From a virus: a stretch of 64,000 bases of DNA. The stretch spans positions 1-64,000 of the IMG/VR virus record IMGVR_UViG_3300044611_001195; one strand, given 5' to 3'. The notes beneath the pieces were generated by a model. It worked only from the letters and a program-made list of their open reading frames with translations. It was not told the DNA's origin and did not search any database. Both the position numbers and the translations under genes were made by a program. Shown in pieces: positions 41,996 to 51,036 of the stretch (positions within the stretch are counted from its first letter, which is position 1; every line of letters begins with the position of its first letter).

Positions 41996-42638
41996 TGCCT
42001 CCTGGGCACCACCGGTGCTTGAGAACTGCTTTGGTGTAAATGGTCTTCTTACCATTCGTTACAGGACCAGTATAGTTATCGTTGAGAGAACCATATGGAT
42101 CGTTGATGTAATATCCTTTGCCATCTGGTGTCTTACCAATGACTACACACATGTGCCCACCAGTAGGAGCAGATAGAGAACCACGATGGAGAATACCAAT
42201 AACAACAGGTTTACCTCTATCAAGGCTCTTATCAATATCAGCAAAAGAAAGATTGTAACTAAAGTGTGACTTAATACCATAACCTGCGAGAACTTTTGTC
42301 TGTACCGCATGGTCAGTCGTATCGCCAATCGCAAATACTTTCTTGACATATTCATCATCACCTTTAATGCTTCCTGGTTTGAGGAAAGCAAGACACATAG
42401 CACACGATGAACTATTGCAAGTTCTGTGTGCATCTCTATAATTATCTACTTGATTGAAGTAGGGAACTGCAAGAACTTCTGGAGTTGGTGGTTTAGTTCT
42501 ATACATTCCAATCCAATCAGTCTCAGCATCATCTAAGAATTCAGCAGGAAGGTTATCTTCTAACCATTGAACTGCTGCTACGTGATTTGAATTGTTTTCG
42601 TCGTAATACTTGAAAAAGTTGTGAAGGTCAAGTGTCAT
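41967..42638 (-). CDS. C39-like cysteine peptidase with shared N-terminal domain
   Basis: A 223-residue protein. Residues 1-45 (LHNFFKYYDENNSNHVAAVQ plus WLEDNLP) match the lysozyme downstream. Residues about 60-223 look like a papain-fold C39-type peptidase: PYFNQVDNY, TCNSSSCAMCLAF with the candidate nucleophile Cys, GGHMCVVIG with the catalytic His, and YYINDPYGS with the Asp. It may cut peptidoglycan peptides or proteins. No signal peptide. Confidence 0.82.
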   Translation of the reverse strand: MTLDLHNFFKYYDENNSNHVAAVQWLEDNLPAEFLDDAETDWIGMYRTKPPTPEVLAVPYFNQVDNYRDAHRTCNSSSCAMCLAFLKPGSIKGDDEYVKKVFAIGDTTDHAVQTKVLAGYGIKSHFSYNLSFADIDKSLDRGKPVVIGILHRGSLSAPTGGHMCVVIGKTPDGKGYYINDPYGSLNDNYTGPVTNGKKTIYTKAVLKHRWCPGGNDGWGRIFD

Positions 42639-42816
42639 CTTCCTCTCCTATGTATTCTAATGAGAAAATATCATGCTCTACAATTTCAGGATCCAACCAC
42701 TCACAAAATTCGGTTTGGATCGCACGGGCATCTTCAATATTTTTCTCACAGAGAGTATGAATACGGTCAACTGCCCAATCATGCGTCTCTCGAAGAGTCT
42801 GTTCCAAAGTTACCAT
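42628..42816 (-). CDS. small acidic protein
   Basis: A 62-residue protein (MVTLEQTLRETHDWAVDRIH, IVEHDIFSLEYIGEEDDT). No domain recognised. It overlaps both neighbours. Confidence 0.68.
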   Translation of the reverse strand: MVTLEQTLRETHDWAVDRIHTLCEKNIEDARAIQTEFCEWLDPEIVEHDIFSLEYIGEEDDT

Positions 42817-43228
42817 AATCTTTTCGCATATAGCGGCCTAGAATATTGCTATTGTAGTACGCAGGCGATCCGTCGTCAAGAGATTCTTTCAACACATTAT
42901 TTAGAAAAAGTTGTTTTGTTTCTTCATAATTACAATCACCCTTTGTCTTATGAAGACTTATAATTTCTCTATTGAAAAACTCTTTACCATACTTTTTTAT
43001 ATCTTCTTTGAGTTCTGGACAAGATCCGTAGTACTTCTTCCAATCAGATTCTTGTTTAACTCTTCTAGATTTACCTTTTGGTGTGCGGTAAGACCAAAAA
43101 TACTTCCTACCCCAATATTTACGATTATTCTTATTACAAGATATAAGATATACAAAACCAAAATTATCTTGAATATCAGAAGACTCAAAAATTTCCCCAT
43201 TGAATCTCCAAGGGTTTTCATAACTCAT
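42779..43228 (-). CDS. GIY-YIG-like putative homing endonuclease
   Basis: A 149-residue protein with NFGFVYLISCNKNNRKYWGR, a GIY-YIG-like start (FVYLI...YWGRK), then basic stretches and NREIISLHKTKGDCNYEETK. The form resembles Seg-type freestanding endonucleases of T4-like phages. Its 3' end overlaps the next gene by 38 bases. Its start codon lies in a 6-bp hairpin (43224-43229 with 43242-43247). Confidence 0.75.
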   Translation of the reverse strand: MSYENPWRFNGEIFESSDIQDNFGFVYLISCNKNNRKYWGRKYFWSYRTPKGKSRRVKQESDWKKYYGSCPELKEDIKKYGKEFFNREIISLHKTKGDCNYEETKQLFLNNVLKESLDDGSPAYYNSNILGRYMRKDYGNFGTDSSRDA

Positions 43229-43259
43229 ACTATAAGATCTTTATGAGCTATTATTTATC
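43224..43259 (-). promoter_or_regulatory. late promoter and start-codon hairpin of endonuclease gene
   Basis: Minus-strand GATAAATA (43252-43259) is 23 bases upstream of the start. CTCATA/TATGAG (43224-43229 with 43242-43247) pairs across the ATG (43226-43228), which would be hidden in longer transcripts. Confidence 0.55.
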
Positions 43260-43312
43260 TTCAACGGGAACAAAGCGATTCTACTTATGTTTTGAGTGTT
43301 TGTCAAGGGGTT

Positions 43313-43320
43313 GATAAATA
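43313..43320 (+). promoter_or_regulatory. late promoter GATAAATA
   Basis: Plus-strand GATAAATA 19 bases upstream of the 314-residue gene; it opens the plus-strand adhesin operon. Confidence 0.7.
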
Positions 43321-43339
43321 TTCAATAAAGAGTTATAAT

Positions 43340-44284
43340 ATGGCGGTATACGTCAATAATATTACTATCAATACGGGGGAGTATTTTTCAAGGGACTTCT
43401 ATTTGGATAATGTTGATGGAACTCCTTTGAATCTTGTTGGATATGCAGCGTCTTCTTATATCCGCAAGCACCCAGAAAGTTTGACTCCAACCGCAAAGTT
43501 TAATGTTGGATTCATTGATAGAGCAAACGGAAGAATAAGAGTATCGTTAGCGTCAACGGTAACGGCAGAGATTAAACCAGGAAGATATGTTTATGATGTT
43601 TTATTCACAGATACTGAAAATAAGAAGAATATAGTTATAGAGGGTAATGTATTAGCAACGGAGGATATTTCTACTGGTTGCATAAAAACTGTTTATGATA
43701 AAAAATGGGGGGCAATAACTAATGCACCTGGCAGTGGTGGAGATCAGGGAAGAAGAAATAATGTACTTGAAGATGCTACAATTAATACAATAGGAAATTA
43801 TGGAGTTGTTATCTTTGGATATCATTCCGCTTGTGGAAGTATACCAAATACTGTAGCAACTGTTCAGCAAAATATTGATGCTATTCATCAATACCTTATA
43901 AATGGGGGTGTTGTTTGGTTTAGGGGAGAACATACATCCTGCGGAAATCAAACCCAGTCAAATCAAGTTCTTGAACTATTAGGAACTGTTATGAGATTAA
44001 CAAATCCTGGTTCAAATGAAGCTTATAGTGCCACAACTCTCATAAAAGCAACTTCAAGTACATTAATGCCGGAAATGACCAGTGGTGCTTCAAACTATGT
44101 TGAATTAAATGGTGCTTATGGTCTTTATAAATTTGGTAGTGGATATACTGCTGCTTATGAGAAAATAGGAAATGGTGTAATATTTGTTCAATCGGATGTT
44201 GATGGAAGTTGGGAATCTCCGTCAGATGATTTGTATATAGGACTTAGAGATTTAGTTGTATCTGGATATTATTCATATACATAA
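43340..44284 (+). CDS. virion adhesin-like protein, N-domain copy 1
   Basis: A 314-residue protein. Residues 1-115 form a beta domain shared with the proteins at 44302 and 48132 (AVYVNNITINTGEYFSRDFY, KPGRYVYDVLFT, IVIEGNVLATEDISTGC). It is like the N-terminal baseplate domain of phage upper-baseplate proteins. Residues 120-314 have a Rossmann-like feel (NYGVVIFGYHSACGS, NGGVVWFRGEHTSC), as in ThuA/DJ-1-type folds. The ATG at 43340 is chosen for fit to the paralogues and promoter spacing. Confidence 0.72.
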   Translation: MAVYVNNITINTGEYFSRDFYLDNVDGTPLNLVGYAASSYIRKHPESLTPTAKFNVGFIDRANGRIRVSLASTVTAEIKPGRYVYDVLFTDTENKKNIVIEGNVLATEDISTGCIKTVYDKKWGAITNAPGSGGDQGRRNNVLEDATINTIGNYGVVIFGYHSACGSIPNTVATVQQNIDAIHQYLINGGVVWFRGEHTSCGNQTQSNQVLELLGTVMRLTNPGSNEAYSATTLIKATSSTLMPEMTSGASNYVELNGAYGLYKFGSGYTAAYEKIGNGVIFVQSDVDGSWESPSDDLYIGLRDLVVSGYYSYT

Positions 44285-44290
44285 TAAATA
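44283..44290 (+). promoter_or_regulatory. late promoter AATAAATA
   Basis: AATAAATA just upstream of the 196-residue gene. The surrounding text (ATACTTAAAAAACGATG) recurs before 48132. Confidence 0.65.
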
Positions 44291-44301
44291 CTTAAAAAAC
44301 G

Positions 44302-44892
44302 ATGTCCGTATATGTAAATAACCTTACCATTAATATCGGAACAGATTTTGTGCAGACTTATGATCTGTATCAAAGTGGTGGAAAGGTTATTGATCTTACT
44401 GGATACAGTGCAGCATCGAGTCTCAGAAAGCATAGAGACAGTGGAACTGCTGTAAGTTTTACTGTTGGTTTTACTGACCGTAAAAATGGAAAAATAAAAA
44501 TATCTATTCCGAGTTGGACAACAGCACGTCTTAAACCTGGGAGATATGTTTATGATATTTTGATGACAAAACCAAATGGTGATAAAGGAATTATTGTTGA
44601 AGGAACAATCAATGCACGTGCTGGTATTTCAACTGGTTGCTCATTCTCAACACCAACAAGTGCTCAAAGACTTTGTATTGCAGTGATCGACGAAAATAGC
44701 AATACTTCTGCGTCTGGAATGGGGACTTTATGGGGACAGTTTAGATCTTCATACCCCAACAGGACTTTTTATCTTTTACAACCAACAACAGTTGGATTTG
44801 GAAATAGTGTAAATAATGATAATTACATTCTTCTCGCCTGTCCTGATAATTTCTTGAATGAAACAACTGTAAACGTCTCACCACTAATCTAA
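44302..44892 (+). CDS. virion adhesin-like protein, N-domain copy 2
   Basis: A 196-residue protein. Residues 1-110 match copy 1 (SVYVNNLTINIGTDFVQTYD, KPGRYVYDILMT, IVEGTINARAGISTGC). The remaining 85 residues (LCIAVIDENSNTSAS, FYLLQPTTVGFGN) form a short C-terminal domain that is not recognised. The next gene starts two bases after its stop. Confidence 0.72.
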   Translation: MSVYVNNLTINIGTDFVQTYDLYQSGGKVIDLTGYSAASSLRKHRDSGTAVSFTVGFTDRKNGKIKISIPSWTTARLKPGRYVYDILMTKPNGDKGIIVEGTINARAGISTGCSFSTPTSAQRLCIAVIDENSNTSASGMGTLWGQFRSSYPNRTFYLLQPTTVGFGNSVNNDNYILLACPDNFLNETTVNVSPLI

Positions 44893-44893
44893 G

Positions 44894-46363
44894 ATGTCAC
44901 AAACAGGTTTTCCAAATGGTGGTATATTACCAGATGATACAGAAACACACACATATTCAAATCTAATTTTGACAGAAGGAGAAATACAAAGTATTGGTGA
45001 TGAAATTAGAAAATATGTATTTGAACCAGGTGTGGTAGATCCGACAGTTCAAATTACACTATCAAATCAAGCAGAGGGTATAGTAACAGCAGTATTGGGA
45101 CTTGCACAATATTATCATCAACAAATATCATATCAAGGTGTAGATGGATATGGATCTGTGAATAATCCTGTAAGTCCAGTTATGAGTGAATCTACTAATA
45201 CAATATTTGCACAATCATTGGGATCTGATCCAGATCCACAAAGTTTATATAACTCATATCAAAATCGTGCTACTGGGCCAAGAGAATTAGTAGGAGTTCA
45301 AAACTTTTTCTTTAATCTTGGTCTTGGACCTGAAGCATTTAGTTGGGATGCTAATGGAAATTTAAATATTAATGACACTTATGTTTTTACTGGACTCAAT
45401 GACTTTGGTGTTTCTCCTCCCGAAAGTTTGAAGGCGAGAGCTTCTTCTGGTGATGTGGGAGCGATCTTACAAACTATTCCATATGTTATTGGTGGAATGG
45501 TTGGTGTTGTACTTGGCGGTGTTATATTTGGAGGTCAAGCAGTCATAAGAAGCACCGCAGATGGTATTATAGGAATTATTGCAAATGTATTTTTTAATGG
45601 ATTGAGACCAAATGCGGATCCAACTCAAGGATTTGATTGGAGTCTTTGGAGAGATGAAAATGGAAATCCATATACTGATAATCAACTTGGTTCCATAGAA
45701 CCAATGGCAATCAGAAAAAGATTTACCCCTCAGGAACTTTATGATTCAAATCCAGAATTATTCTGGAATGCTGTGAAGAGAGGTCTTATACCATTTGAAG
45801 CCTTGCTAAATATGCCCGATTTTATATGTAATTCTATTGAAGTTGGAACTGGTCCAACTTTCTTCCTACCAAATTATGGTTCAGTTTCAGGAAATGTTGG
45901 ATCAAACTGGACTTACGGTGGTGGAGGAAATTATCCAAGACCTTTTACAAGTTTTTCACAAAGAATAGTAGAAGCAACTTACTCTCTTGGTCCATTTGCA
46001 AAATTTGGTCCTATATCTGGAAGAGTAGTGATTCTAGGTACAGTTTGTAATGTTGGTTCTAATTATTCTGCACAAGTTGGATTTATAAGGCAAGCTTGGT
46101 CTGGTGCAGATATTGGAAATTCTCAGTATACTGCTAATAATGAATTATTCAAAAATGATTGGTGGAATCAAGCAGTTAAGACTAAACATAATTTAAGATA
46201 TGGTCATCTACCTGGGCACCCAATTTTACCTATTGAAGTAGCTACTGCTTCGTATACTACTGGTGCTCCAGAAAAGTATGATCCAGACTTACCAGCACCA
46301 GAAGATTATACTCTTCTTCTCGGAACAGTACTTGCCGTAGCAGCGTTAGGAGCAATAATATAA
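44894..46363 (+). CDS. putative structural protein with membrane-like segment
   Basis: A 489-residue protein starting MSQTGFPNGGILPDDTETHT. A strongly hydrophobic stretch near 197-230 (VIGGMVGVVLGGVIFGGQAV) and a hydrophobic C-terminus (LLLGTVLAVAALGAII) flank Gly/Asn/Trp-rich domains. No family recognised. The neighbours suggest a virion or tail-tip role; the hydrophobic segments may be used in membrane insertion during entry. Confidence 0.65.
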   Translation: MSQTGFPNGGILPDDTETHTYSNLILTEGEIQSIGDEIRKYVFEPGVVDPTVQITLSNQAEGIVTAVLGLAQYYHQQISYQGVDGYGSVNNPVSPVMSESTNTIFAQSLGSDPDPQSLYNSYQNRATGPRELVGVQNFFFNLGLGPEAFSWDANGNLNINDTYVFTGLNDFGVSPPESLKARASSGDVGAILQTIPYVIGGMVGVVLGGVIFGGQAVIRSTADGIIGIIANVFFNGLRPNADPTQGFDWSLWRDENGNPYTDNQLGSIEPMAIRKRFTPQELYDSNPELFWNAVKRGLIPFEALLNMPDFICNSIEVGTGPTFFLPNYGSVSGNVGSNWTYGGGGNYPRPFTSFSQRIVEATYSLGPFAKFGPISGRVVILGTVCNVGSNYSAQVGFIRQAWSGADIGNSQYTANNELFKNDWWNQAVKTKHNLRYGHLPGHPILPIEVATASYTTGAPEKYDPDLPAPEDYTLLLGTVLAVAALGAII

Positions 46364-48111
46364 TGCCAAATCCAACTAGTAGTAATAGATTATCTTTTAA
46401 AACGTATTTAAGAGCGAATAAACAAAAATTCACTAGTGGAATACAGACTTGTATTCTAGGTGATATTCAAGATGCTATTTTAACAATCAATTCTGGAGTT
46501 GATACATCTCAGGTAACAAGAGTTATTTTATTTGATGATGGTGAAAGAGTTGGTCTATCAACTGTTTTAAAAGAAAAACAACTTTTTTATGTGCCTGCAC
46601 TTCCAGATGATTCAATTATTATTGGAGTTGGGACTGATGGAGAGGGTATAGGAAAATCTTATAGAGGTTACAAACTTACCTTTGTCGGTGATGGGCAAGG
46701 TATTCAATATGGAAATAAAGTATATGGATTAAATTCCACCATTGGACTTGGGACCGATGCATCTTTAACAGTTCTTGGTCTTGGTGGTGGATTATTTTTA
46801 CCAGGAGATCCACCAACATATACAATAACTCCTTCATCGACAAATGTGTATGAAGGAAATACGGTATCTTTCGCAGTTACAACGACAAATGTTGGGGCAG
46901 GAACTACCTTATTCTATTCCATTGTTGGATCTGCATCTAGTACAGATTTCCTTGATAACAGTTTAACGGGTTCCTTTGCGGTTCAAAGTGTATCTGGTGG
47001 AGTTGGATATGCAAATTTCACAAAAACAATAGCAAGTGATTCATCGTATAATGAAGGAATTGAAGCATTTGAAGTTAATATTTTAACAGGATCTTCTGGA
47101 AGTGGTGGTAGTGTTGTAGGAACATCAAGTACAATATTCATCACTAATCTAGGACAACCTACATACACTCTCACTGCTTCAACGACAACTGTTAATGAAG
47201 GTGGTTCGGTCAATTTTACTGTCAATACAGTCAACGTTGGGGATGGAACTACACTTTACTACAGCACTGGCGGCAGTATGGAAGCCGCAGACTTTTCCAA
47301 TAATTCACTTACTGGTTCTTTTAGTATCGTAGGCACCGGTGCAACAACTGGAATTGCAACAGTCACAAGAACTATATCAAATGATATTAATACAGAAGAT
47401 ACAGAATCTTTTACATTTGTTGTAAGAACTGGATCAACCTCTGGACCAGTTGTAGCAACTAGTCAATCTATTAATGTCATTGATGTTGTTCCAACTTACA
47501 GTGTTGTACCATCAACAACTTCTGTTAATGAAGGATCAACAGTAACATTTACAGTTACAACAAGCGGTGTTCCAAATTCCACAATACTGTATTGGACAAT
47601 ACTTCCAATTAGTGGAACACTATCAGCATCAGATTTTACCGATGCTACAATAAGTGGATCATTTACAGTTAATAGTAATACGGGAACTATTACAAGAACA
47701 CTTGCAGGAGATAGATCTACAGAAAGCTTAGAGTCATTCCAGATTGAAATTAGAAGATCTTCAACAACTGGAACTGTTATAGCAACTTCCGAAACAGTTT
47801 ATATTAACGATACCTCTCTTAATATTGGGCAAAATGCAAATGGTCTTACATTTGGTCCAGTTCAAGTCAATAGAGATGGTGGAAATACTGCTCTTGCATC
47901 TGATTGGTATACTATATGTGGAATAGATAATCTTCCAGAAGGATCTAAGATTGCATTGTTTATTGATAATTCTGGTAGCATGACAACAGCAACTATCCAG
48001 GCATCGTACAATCTTTTAGTATCAAAACTTGCAGCAAAAAATATAACAATTATTGCAGTAGAAAATGAAAATGAAGACTGGATCACACCGTTCCTAACAG
48101 ATCTAAGTTAG
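46363..48111 (+). CDS. adhesin with Calx-beta-like repeats and MIDAS-like end
   Basis: A 582-residue protein. An N-terminal domain (1-145) is followed by three beta-sandwich repeats of about 105 residues, each with a V-x-E-G-x-x-V-x-F signature (VYEGNTVSFAVTT, VNEGGSVNFTVNT, VNEGSTVTFTVTT) and a distal acidic EAFEV/ESFTF/ESFQI, as in Calx-beta calcium-binding domains. Residues about 510-582 resemble a truncated von Willebrand A domain: KIALFIDNSGSM has the D-x-S-x-S metal site. The gene starts in the previous stop (TAATG). It is probably a calcium-dependent adhesion protein of the virion. Confidence 0.76.
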   Translation: MPNPTSSNRLSFKTYLRANKQKFTSGIQTCILGDIQDAILTINSGVDTSQVTRVILFDDGERVGLSTVLKEKQLFYVPALPDDSIIIGVGTDGEGIGKSYRGYKLTFVGDGQGIQYGNKVYGLNSTIGLGTDASLTVLGLGGGLFLPGDPPTYTITPSSTNVYEGNTVSFAVTTTNVGAGTTLFYSIVGSASSTDFLDNSLTGSFAVQSVSGGVGYANFTKTIASDSSYNEGIEAFEVNILTGSSGSGGSVVGTSSTIFITNLGQPTYTLTASTTTVNEGGSVNFTVNTVNVGDGTTLYYSTGGSMEAADFSNNSLTGSFSIVGTGATTGIATVTRTISNDINTEDTESFTFVVRTGSTSGPVVATSQSINVIDVVPTYSVVPSTTSVNEGSTVTFTVTTSGVPNSTILYWTILPISGTLSASDFTDATISGSFTVNSNTGTITRTLAGDRSTESLESFQIEIRRSSTTGTVIATSETVYINDTSLNIGQNANGLTFGPVQVNRDGGNTALASDWYTICGIDNLPEGSKIALFIDNSGSMTTATIQASYNLLVSKLAAKNITIIAVENENEDWITPFLTDLS

Positions 48112-48112
48112 A

Positions 48113-48120
48113 AATAAATA
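48113..48120 (+). promoter_or_regulatory. late promoter AATAAATA
   Basis: AATAAATA 12 bases upstream of the 114-residue gene, in the repeated sequence context also found before 44302. Confidence 0.65.
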
Positions 48121-48131
48121 TTTAAAAAACG

Positions 48132-48476
48132 ATGGCAATAACTTATACTGCAAATTTAGTCATCTATACCGGAACTGATTTTGATCAGACTTTTGTTTTG
48201 GAGGATGATAAAACAAATTCAGTAATGAATCTAACTGGGTATAGTGGTTGCTCCCAACTAAAAAGATATGAATCCTCCTCAAAAGCAGGGGATTTTACTG
48301 TAACTTTTTCAAATGACAGAACAACTGGAAGAGTAACTCTTTCTTTAAGTTCTGCAGAGAGTGCTGCTATTAAACCAGGAAAATATTTTTACGATCTACT
48401 ACTAAACAGTCCAACTGGAACTACAACAAGAGTTGTAGAAGGTACTGCATTAGTTAAGAAATCAGTTACTAGGTAA
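48132..48476 (+). CDS. stand-alone N-domain protein, copy 3
   Basis: A 114-residue protein consisting only of the shared N-terminal domain (AITYTANLVIYTGTDFDQTF, KPGKYFYDLLLNSPT, RVVEGTALVKKSVTR). Alone among the three it has no C-terminal extension, so the domain can stand by itself. It may be a decoy subunit, a cap, or the remnant of a longer adhesin. Confidence 0.74.
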   Translation: MAITYTANLVIYTGTDFDQTFVLEDDKTNSVMNLTGYSGCSQLKRYESSSKAGDFTVTFSNDRTTGRVTLSLSSAESAAIKPGKYFYDLLLNSPTGTTTRVVEGTALVKKSVTR

Positions 48477-48477
48477 T

Positions 48478-48502
48478 AAAAAAGAGGGTCGAAACCCTCT
48501 TT
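48478..48502. terminator. terminator between convergent genes
   Basis: A perfect 9-bp stem (48481-48489 with 48494-48502) with a four-base loop. On the minus strand six T follow; on the plus strand only three, so it is stronger for the minus-strand gene. Confidence 0.88.
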
Positions 48503-48505
48503 GAA

Positions 48506-50218
48506 TCACTTGTTTCTTTCTTCTGCTTCTTTTCGCATTGTTTGAAGTTCTTTCACCTGAGCAGCAAGACTTTCTCTCTTTTTAGGTGCCTCTGGTTTAA
48601 GATCCGGAGTTGGTGACTTTGCAGCAACTTTATTTGATTTGGCAACATCAACCGCGGCCTTTACACCTGCCTCACCACCACCTGCTGCCTTAGCGGCGGC
48701 AAGTTCTGCTGAGGTTGGAGTTCTTCTTTCATAAGAAGTTCCAGTAGAAGTTACATTCTTAGACTGAATGGTTGGTGGTTGAGGTTTTGGTTTTGGTGCA
48801 GTAGCAATTGGTTTTGCGGCAGGTCTTGTGCTAGGTCTTGTGCTAGGTCTTGGGGTAGCAGGAGAAGCACTAGGTTGTGTAAAGGTTTTTGTATTTTTAC
48901 GAGCGCCTGCAAATTCATCACCAGATGGTTGATTTACACCATACTTTCTATCAAATGCAGCATCGGCAGCAGCATCTCTTTTTGCCTTATCTTTCATTGC
49001 ACGATTTGCAAGATCATCAATTTGCAGCTGCTCACGACCACGAACAGTTACATATCTGTCAATGTTCTGTCTTCTAAAAGCATCAGAACCTGGTGCATAT
49101 CTCTGCCAAGTTTCTGGTTTGCCTGGTTCCATAGTTCCAACAATACCACCTCTTGGTGCAATCACACCAGTTGCTCTTGTTTGATCTTTTGCTGTTGGAT
49201 TATAAGTTCTACCAGTGTTAGGGTTATATGATCCACCAGCACCAGTTGCAGTTGATTTTGCTTTTTCTACTGCTTTTTCATTCTTAGTCATAAAAAGACC
49301 AGCTGGATCCCACCAAGCACGCTCTTGAATAACAATATTCTGAATGTGTTCGGCATCCATTTGCATCATTACATAATGTGCTTCTGAAAGAGTATCAGCG
49401 TGACCCTCAGAAAGAAGATAATCTAGAACAATATCATATGCTTCTTTTTGAGTTTTCTTTGGAAGTGGATTTTTTGAAAGAGTTTCGGCAGTCTTATTCA
49501 TTGTAGCATCTTTACTTGCAGTAACTGGTGGAACTTGTGGTTTTGGAGTTGCAGCAATTGCTGCATTAGGGTTCTGAGAAAGTGATTGTTGCCCAGATCC
49601 AAGATTCTTAACTGCTGGTGCCTGAACACTAGGAGTGAGAGAAAGACCACCTCTCATATCTTTCATAAGAGGATTATCAGTCTGAGCGGTTCCACGAATT
49701 CTTTCTCTCTCAGCAGCGGCGGCCGCAAGTTTTGGATTTGATTTTCTCCAAATCTCCATACCCATATCCCTTACCTTCGCCATCTCAGCGGGGTCTCCGC
49801 TCTTTCTAGCATCAGCAGCAGCCTTCATATACGCCGCTACTGGTGATGGTTTAGGTGCCGTAGGAGCGGGTGCAGGGGTTGTTCCAGAGGGTCCAGAGGG
49901 TCTAGCAGGGGCAGGTGCAGGTGCTGCTGGTGGTGTGCTAGAGGGTCTTGGGGGTGGTGCTGCTGGGGGTTTAGACCCCCCATCAATTTTTGATAATCTA
50001 TCTTTTTCGGCAGATCTTATTTTCTCTGCCTCCTTTTTAAAGAAGGCAGATTTGTTTGCTTGTGGTATTCCGCCAGGAACTTCCTTTTCTGGTCTCCAAG
50101 ATCCTGGAATAGGTTTACCAGTTTTTGGATCAATAAGAACCGCTCCAAGTTTTCCACCTTTGCGGGATACAACTACCTTTCCAGTATAAGTTGCTTCGTT
50201 TACGTTTTCGGATTTCAT
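48506..50218 (-). CDS. large Pro/Ala-rich virion protein
   Basis: A 570-residue low-complexity protein with long Ala/Pro runs (APAPAPARPSGPSG) and Lys/Arg tails. A short structured part lies near 265-315 (AYDIVLDYLLSEGHADTLSE, YVMMQMDAEHIQNIVIQ) and resembles the helical end domains of other cyanophage head or tail proteins. The ATG at 50218 shares a base with the upstream stop. It is probably a virion-associated protein. Confidence 0.72.
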   Translation of the reverse strand: MKSENVNEATYTGKVVVSRKGGKLGAVLIDPKTGKPIPGSWRPEKEVPGGIPQANKSAFFKKEAEKIRSAEKDRLSKIDGGSKPPAAPPPRPSSTPPAAPAPAPARPSGPSGTTPAPAPTAPKPSPVAAYMKAAADARKSGDPAEMAKVRDMGMEIWRKSNPKLAAAAAERERIRGTAQTDNPLMKDMRGGLSLTPSVQAPAVKNLGSGQQSLSQNPNAAIAATPKPQVPPVTASKDATMNKTAETLSKNPLPKKTQKEAYDIVLDYLLSEGHADTLSEAHYVMMQMDAEHIQNIVIQERAWWDPAGLFMTKNEKAVEKAKSTATGAGGSYNPNTGRTYNPTAKDQTRATGVIAPRGGIVGTMEPGKPETWQRYAPGSDAFRRQNIDRYVTVRGREQLQIDDLANRAMKDKAKRDAAADAAFDRKYGVNQPSGDEFAGARKNTKTFTQPSASPATPRPSTRPSTRPAAKPIATAPKPKPQPPTIQSKNVTSTGTSYERRTPTSAELAAAKAAGGGEAGVKAAVDVAKSNKVAAKSPTPDLKPEAPKKRESLAAQVKELQTMRKEAEERNK

Positions 50219-50763
50219 CAGGGAGTGCTCCAAGTTGTAGTTCCGTTTGAATTTCTTCTCCTGTCATCCGCAGCAGGAACTGCTTGACCTTGAGCAGCCT
50301 TAATTGCTCTTCCTGCGGCATCTATTGGACCACCACCAGTTGGTTTAGTTGCGCCTTGATAAGCACCCTTAACTGCTCCACCAACTGTTCCAGTAGCAAT
50401 ATTCAAAGTTCTTTCTGGTTGAACAACCGCAGCACCGGTAGCTAGAGTTTGACCTGTTCTTATTACTCTTCCTACTCGCGTTGTTGGTTTTGTACCAATA
50501 CCTGTTACTTGTTTGATAACTGGTTTAATTACGCCCCAAGCACTTTTAACAGCAGACGTTAGTTTTCCTTCTTTAATAGTAGTTTCAGATATAACTTCAC
50601 CTTCTAGCAAACCTTCTTCAATGAGGGCATTGCAAATTTCAATTGCTAAGATATCACAAAAATCTTCTTCTGATATATTTTCAATGCTTTCCTGTCCATC
50701 TTGGTAAATTCCTTCATACAAAGATTGAATATCCAGCACTTGTTTTGACGATAAGTTACCCAT
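50218..50763 (-). CDS. virion-associated protein, function unknown
   Basis: A 181-residue protein: an acidic helical N-terminus (LSSKQVLDIQSLYEGIYQDG, SEEDFCDILAIEICNALIEE) and a Gly/Thr-rich basic tail. It resembles the N-terminal segments of large cyanophage structural proteins. A late promoter lies 26 bases upstream. Confidence 0.68.
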   Translation of the reverse strand: MGNLSSKQVLDIQSLYEGIYQDGQESIENISEEDFCDILAIEICNALIEEGLLEGEVISETTIKEGKLTSAVKSAWGVIKPVIKQVTGIGTKPTTRVGRVIRTGQTLATGAAVVQPERTLNIATGTVGGAVKGAYQGATKPTGGGPIDAAGRAIKAAQGQAVPAADDRRRNSNGTTTWSTP

Positions 50764-50788
50764 TTTTTTAAAAATTTTTTCTTAAAAA

Positions 50789-50796
50789 TATTTATA
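50789..50796 (-). promoter_or_regulatory. late promoter TATAAATA
   Basis: Minus-strand TATAAATA preceded by a T-run, 26 bases upstream of the 181-residue gene. Confidence 0.72.
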
Positions 50797-50808
50797 AAAA
50801 AAGAAGAA

Positions 50809-50982
50809 CTAAAAAACAAACCGCAAAATAAGTCCAATTAGAATTCCGAGAATAAAATAACGTTCTAATAATAGTTTTTTAAATGTACGGATAATGCCAT
50901 TACAAATATAAACAATATCAGAACAAAATTCTTTTGCTTCCTTTTTCAAAAGACAATTTGTTTTCTTAACAAAAGTTTTCAT
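50809..50982 (-). CDS. 57-residue membrane protein
   Basis: MKTFVKKTNCLLKKEAKEFC begins a basic N-terminal half, and the end is a hydrophobic helix (YFILGILIGLILRFVF). The gap before it holds a short hairpin. Function unknown. Confidence 0.55.
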   Translation of the reverse strand: MKTFVKKTNCLLKKEAKEFCSDIVYICNGIIRTFKKLLLERYFILGILIGLILRFVF

Positions 50983-51036
50983 AATAAAAATGTGGTATGG
51001 TATCCCACACCATCCTAGCATACACTTACAAAAATT

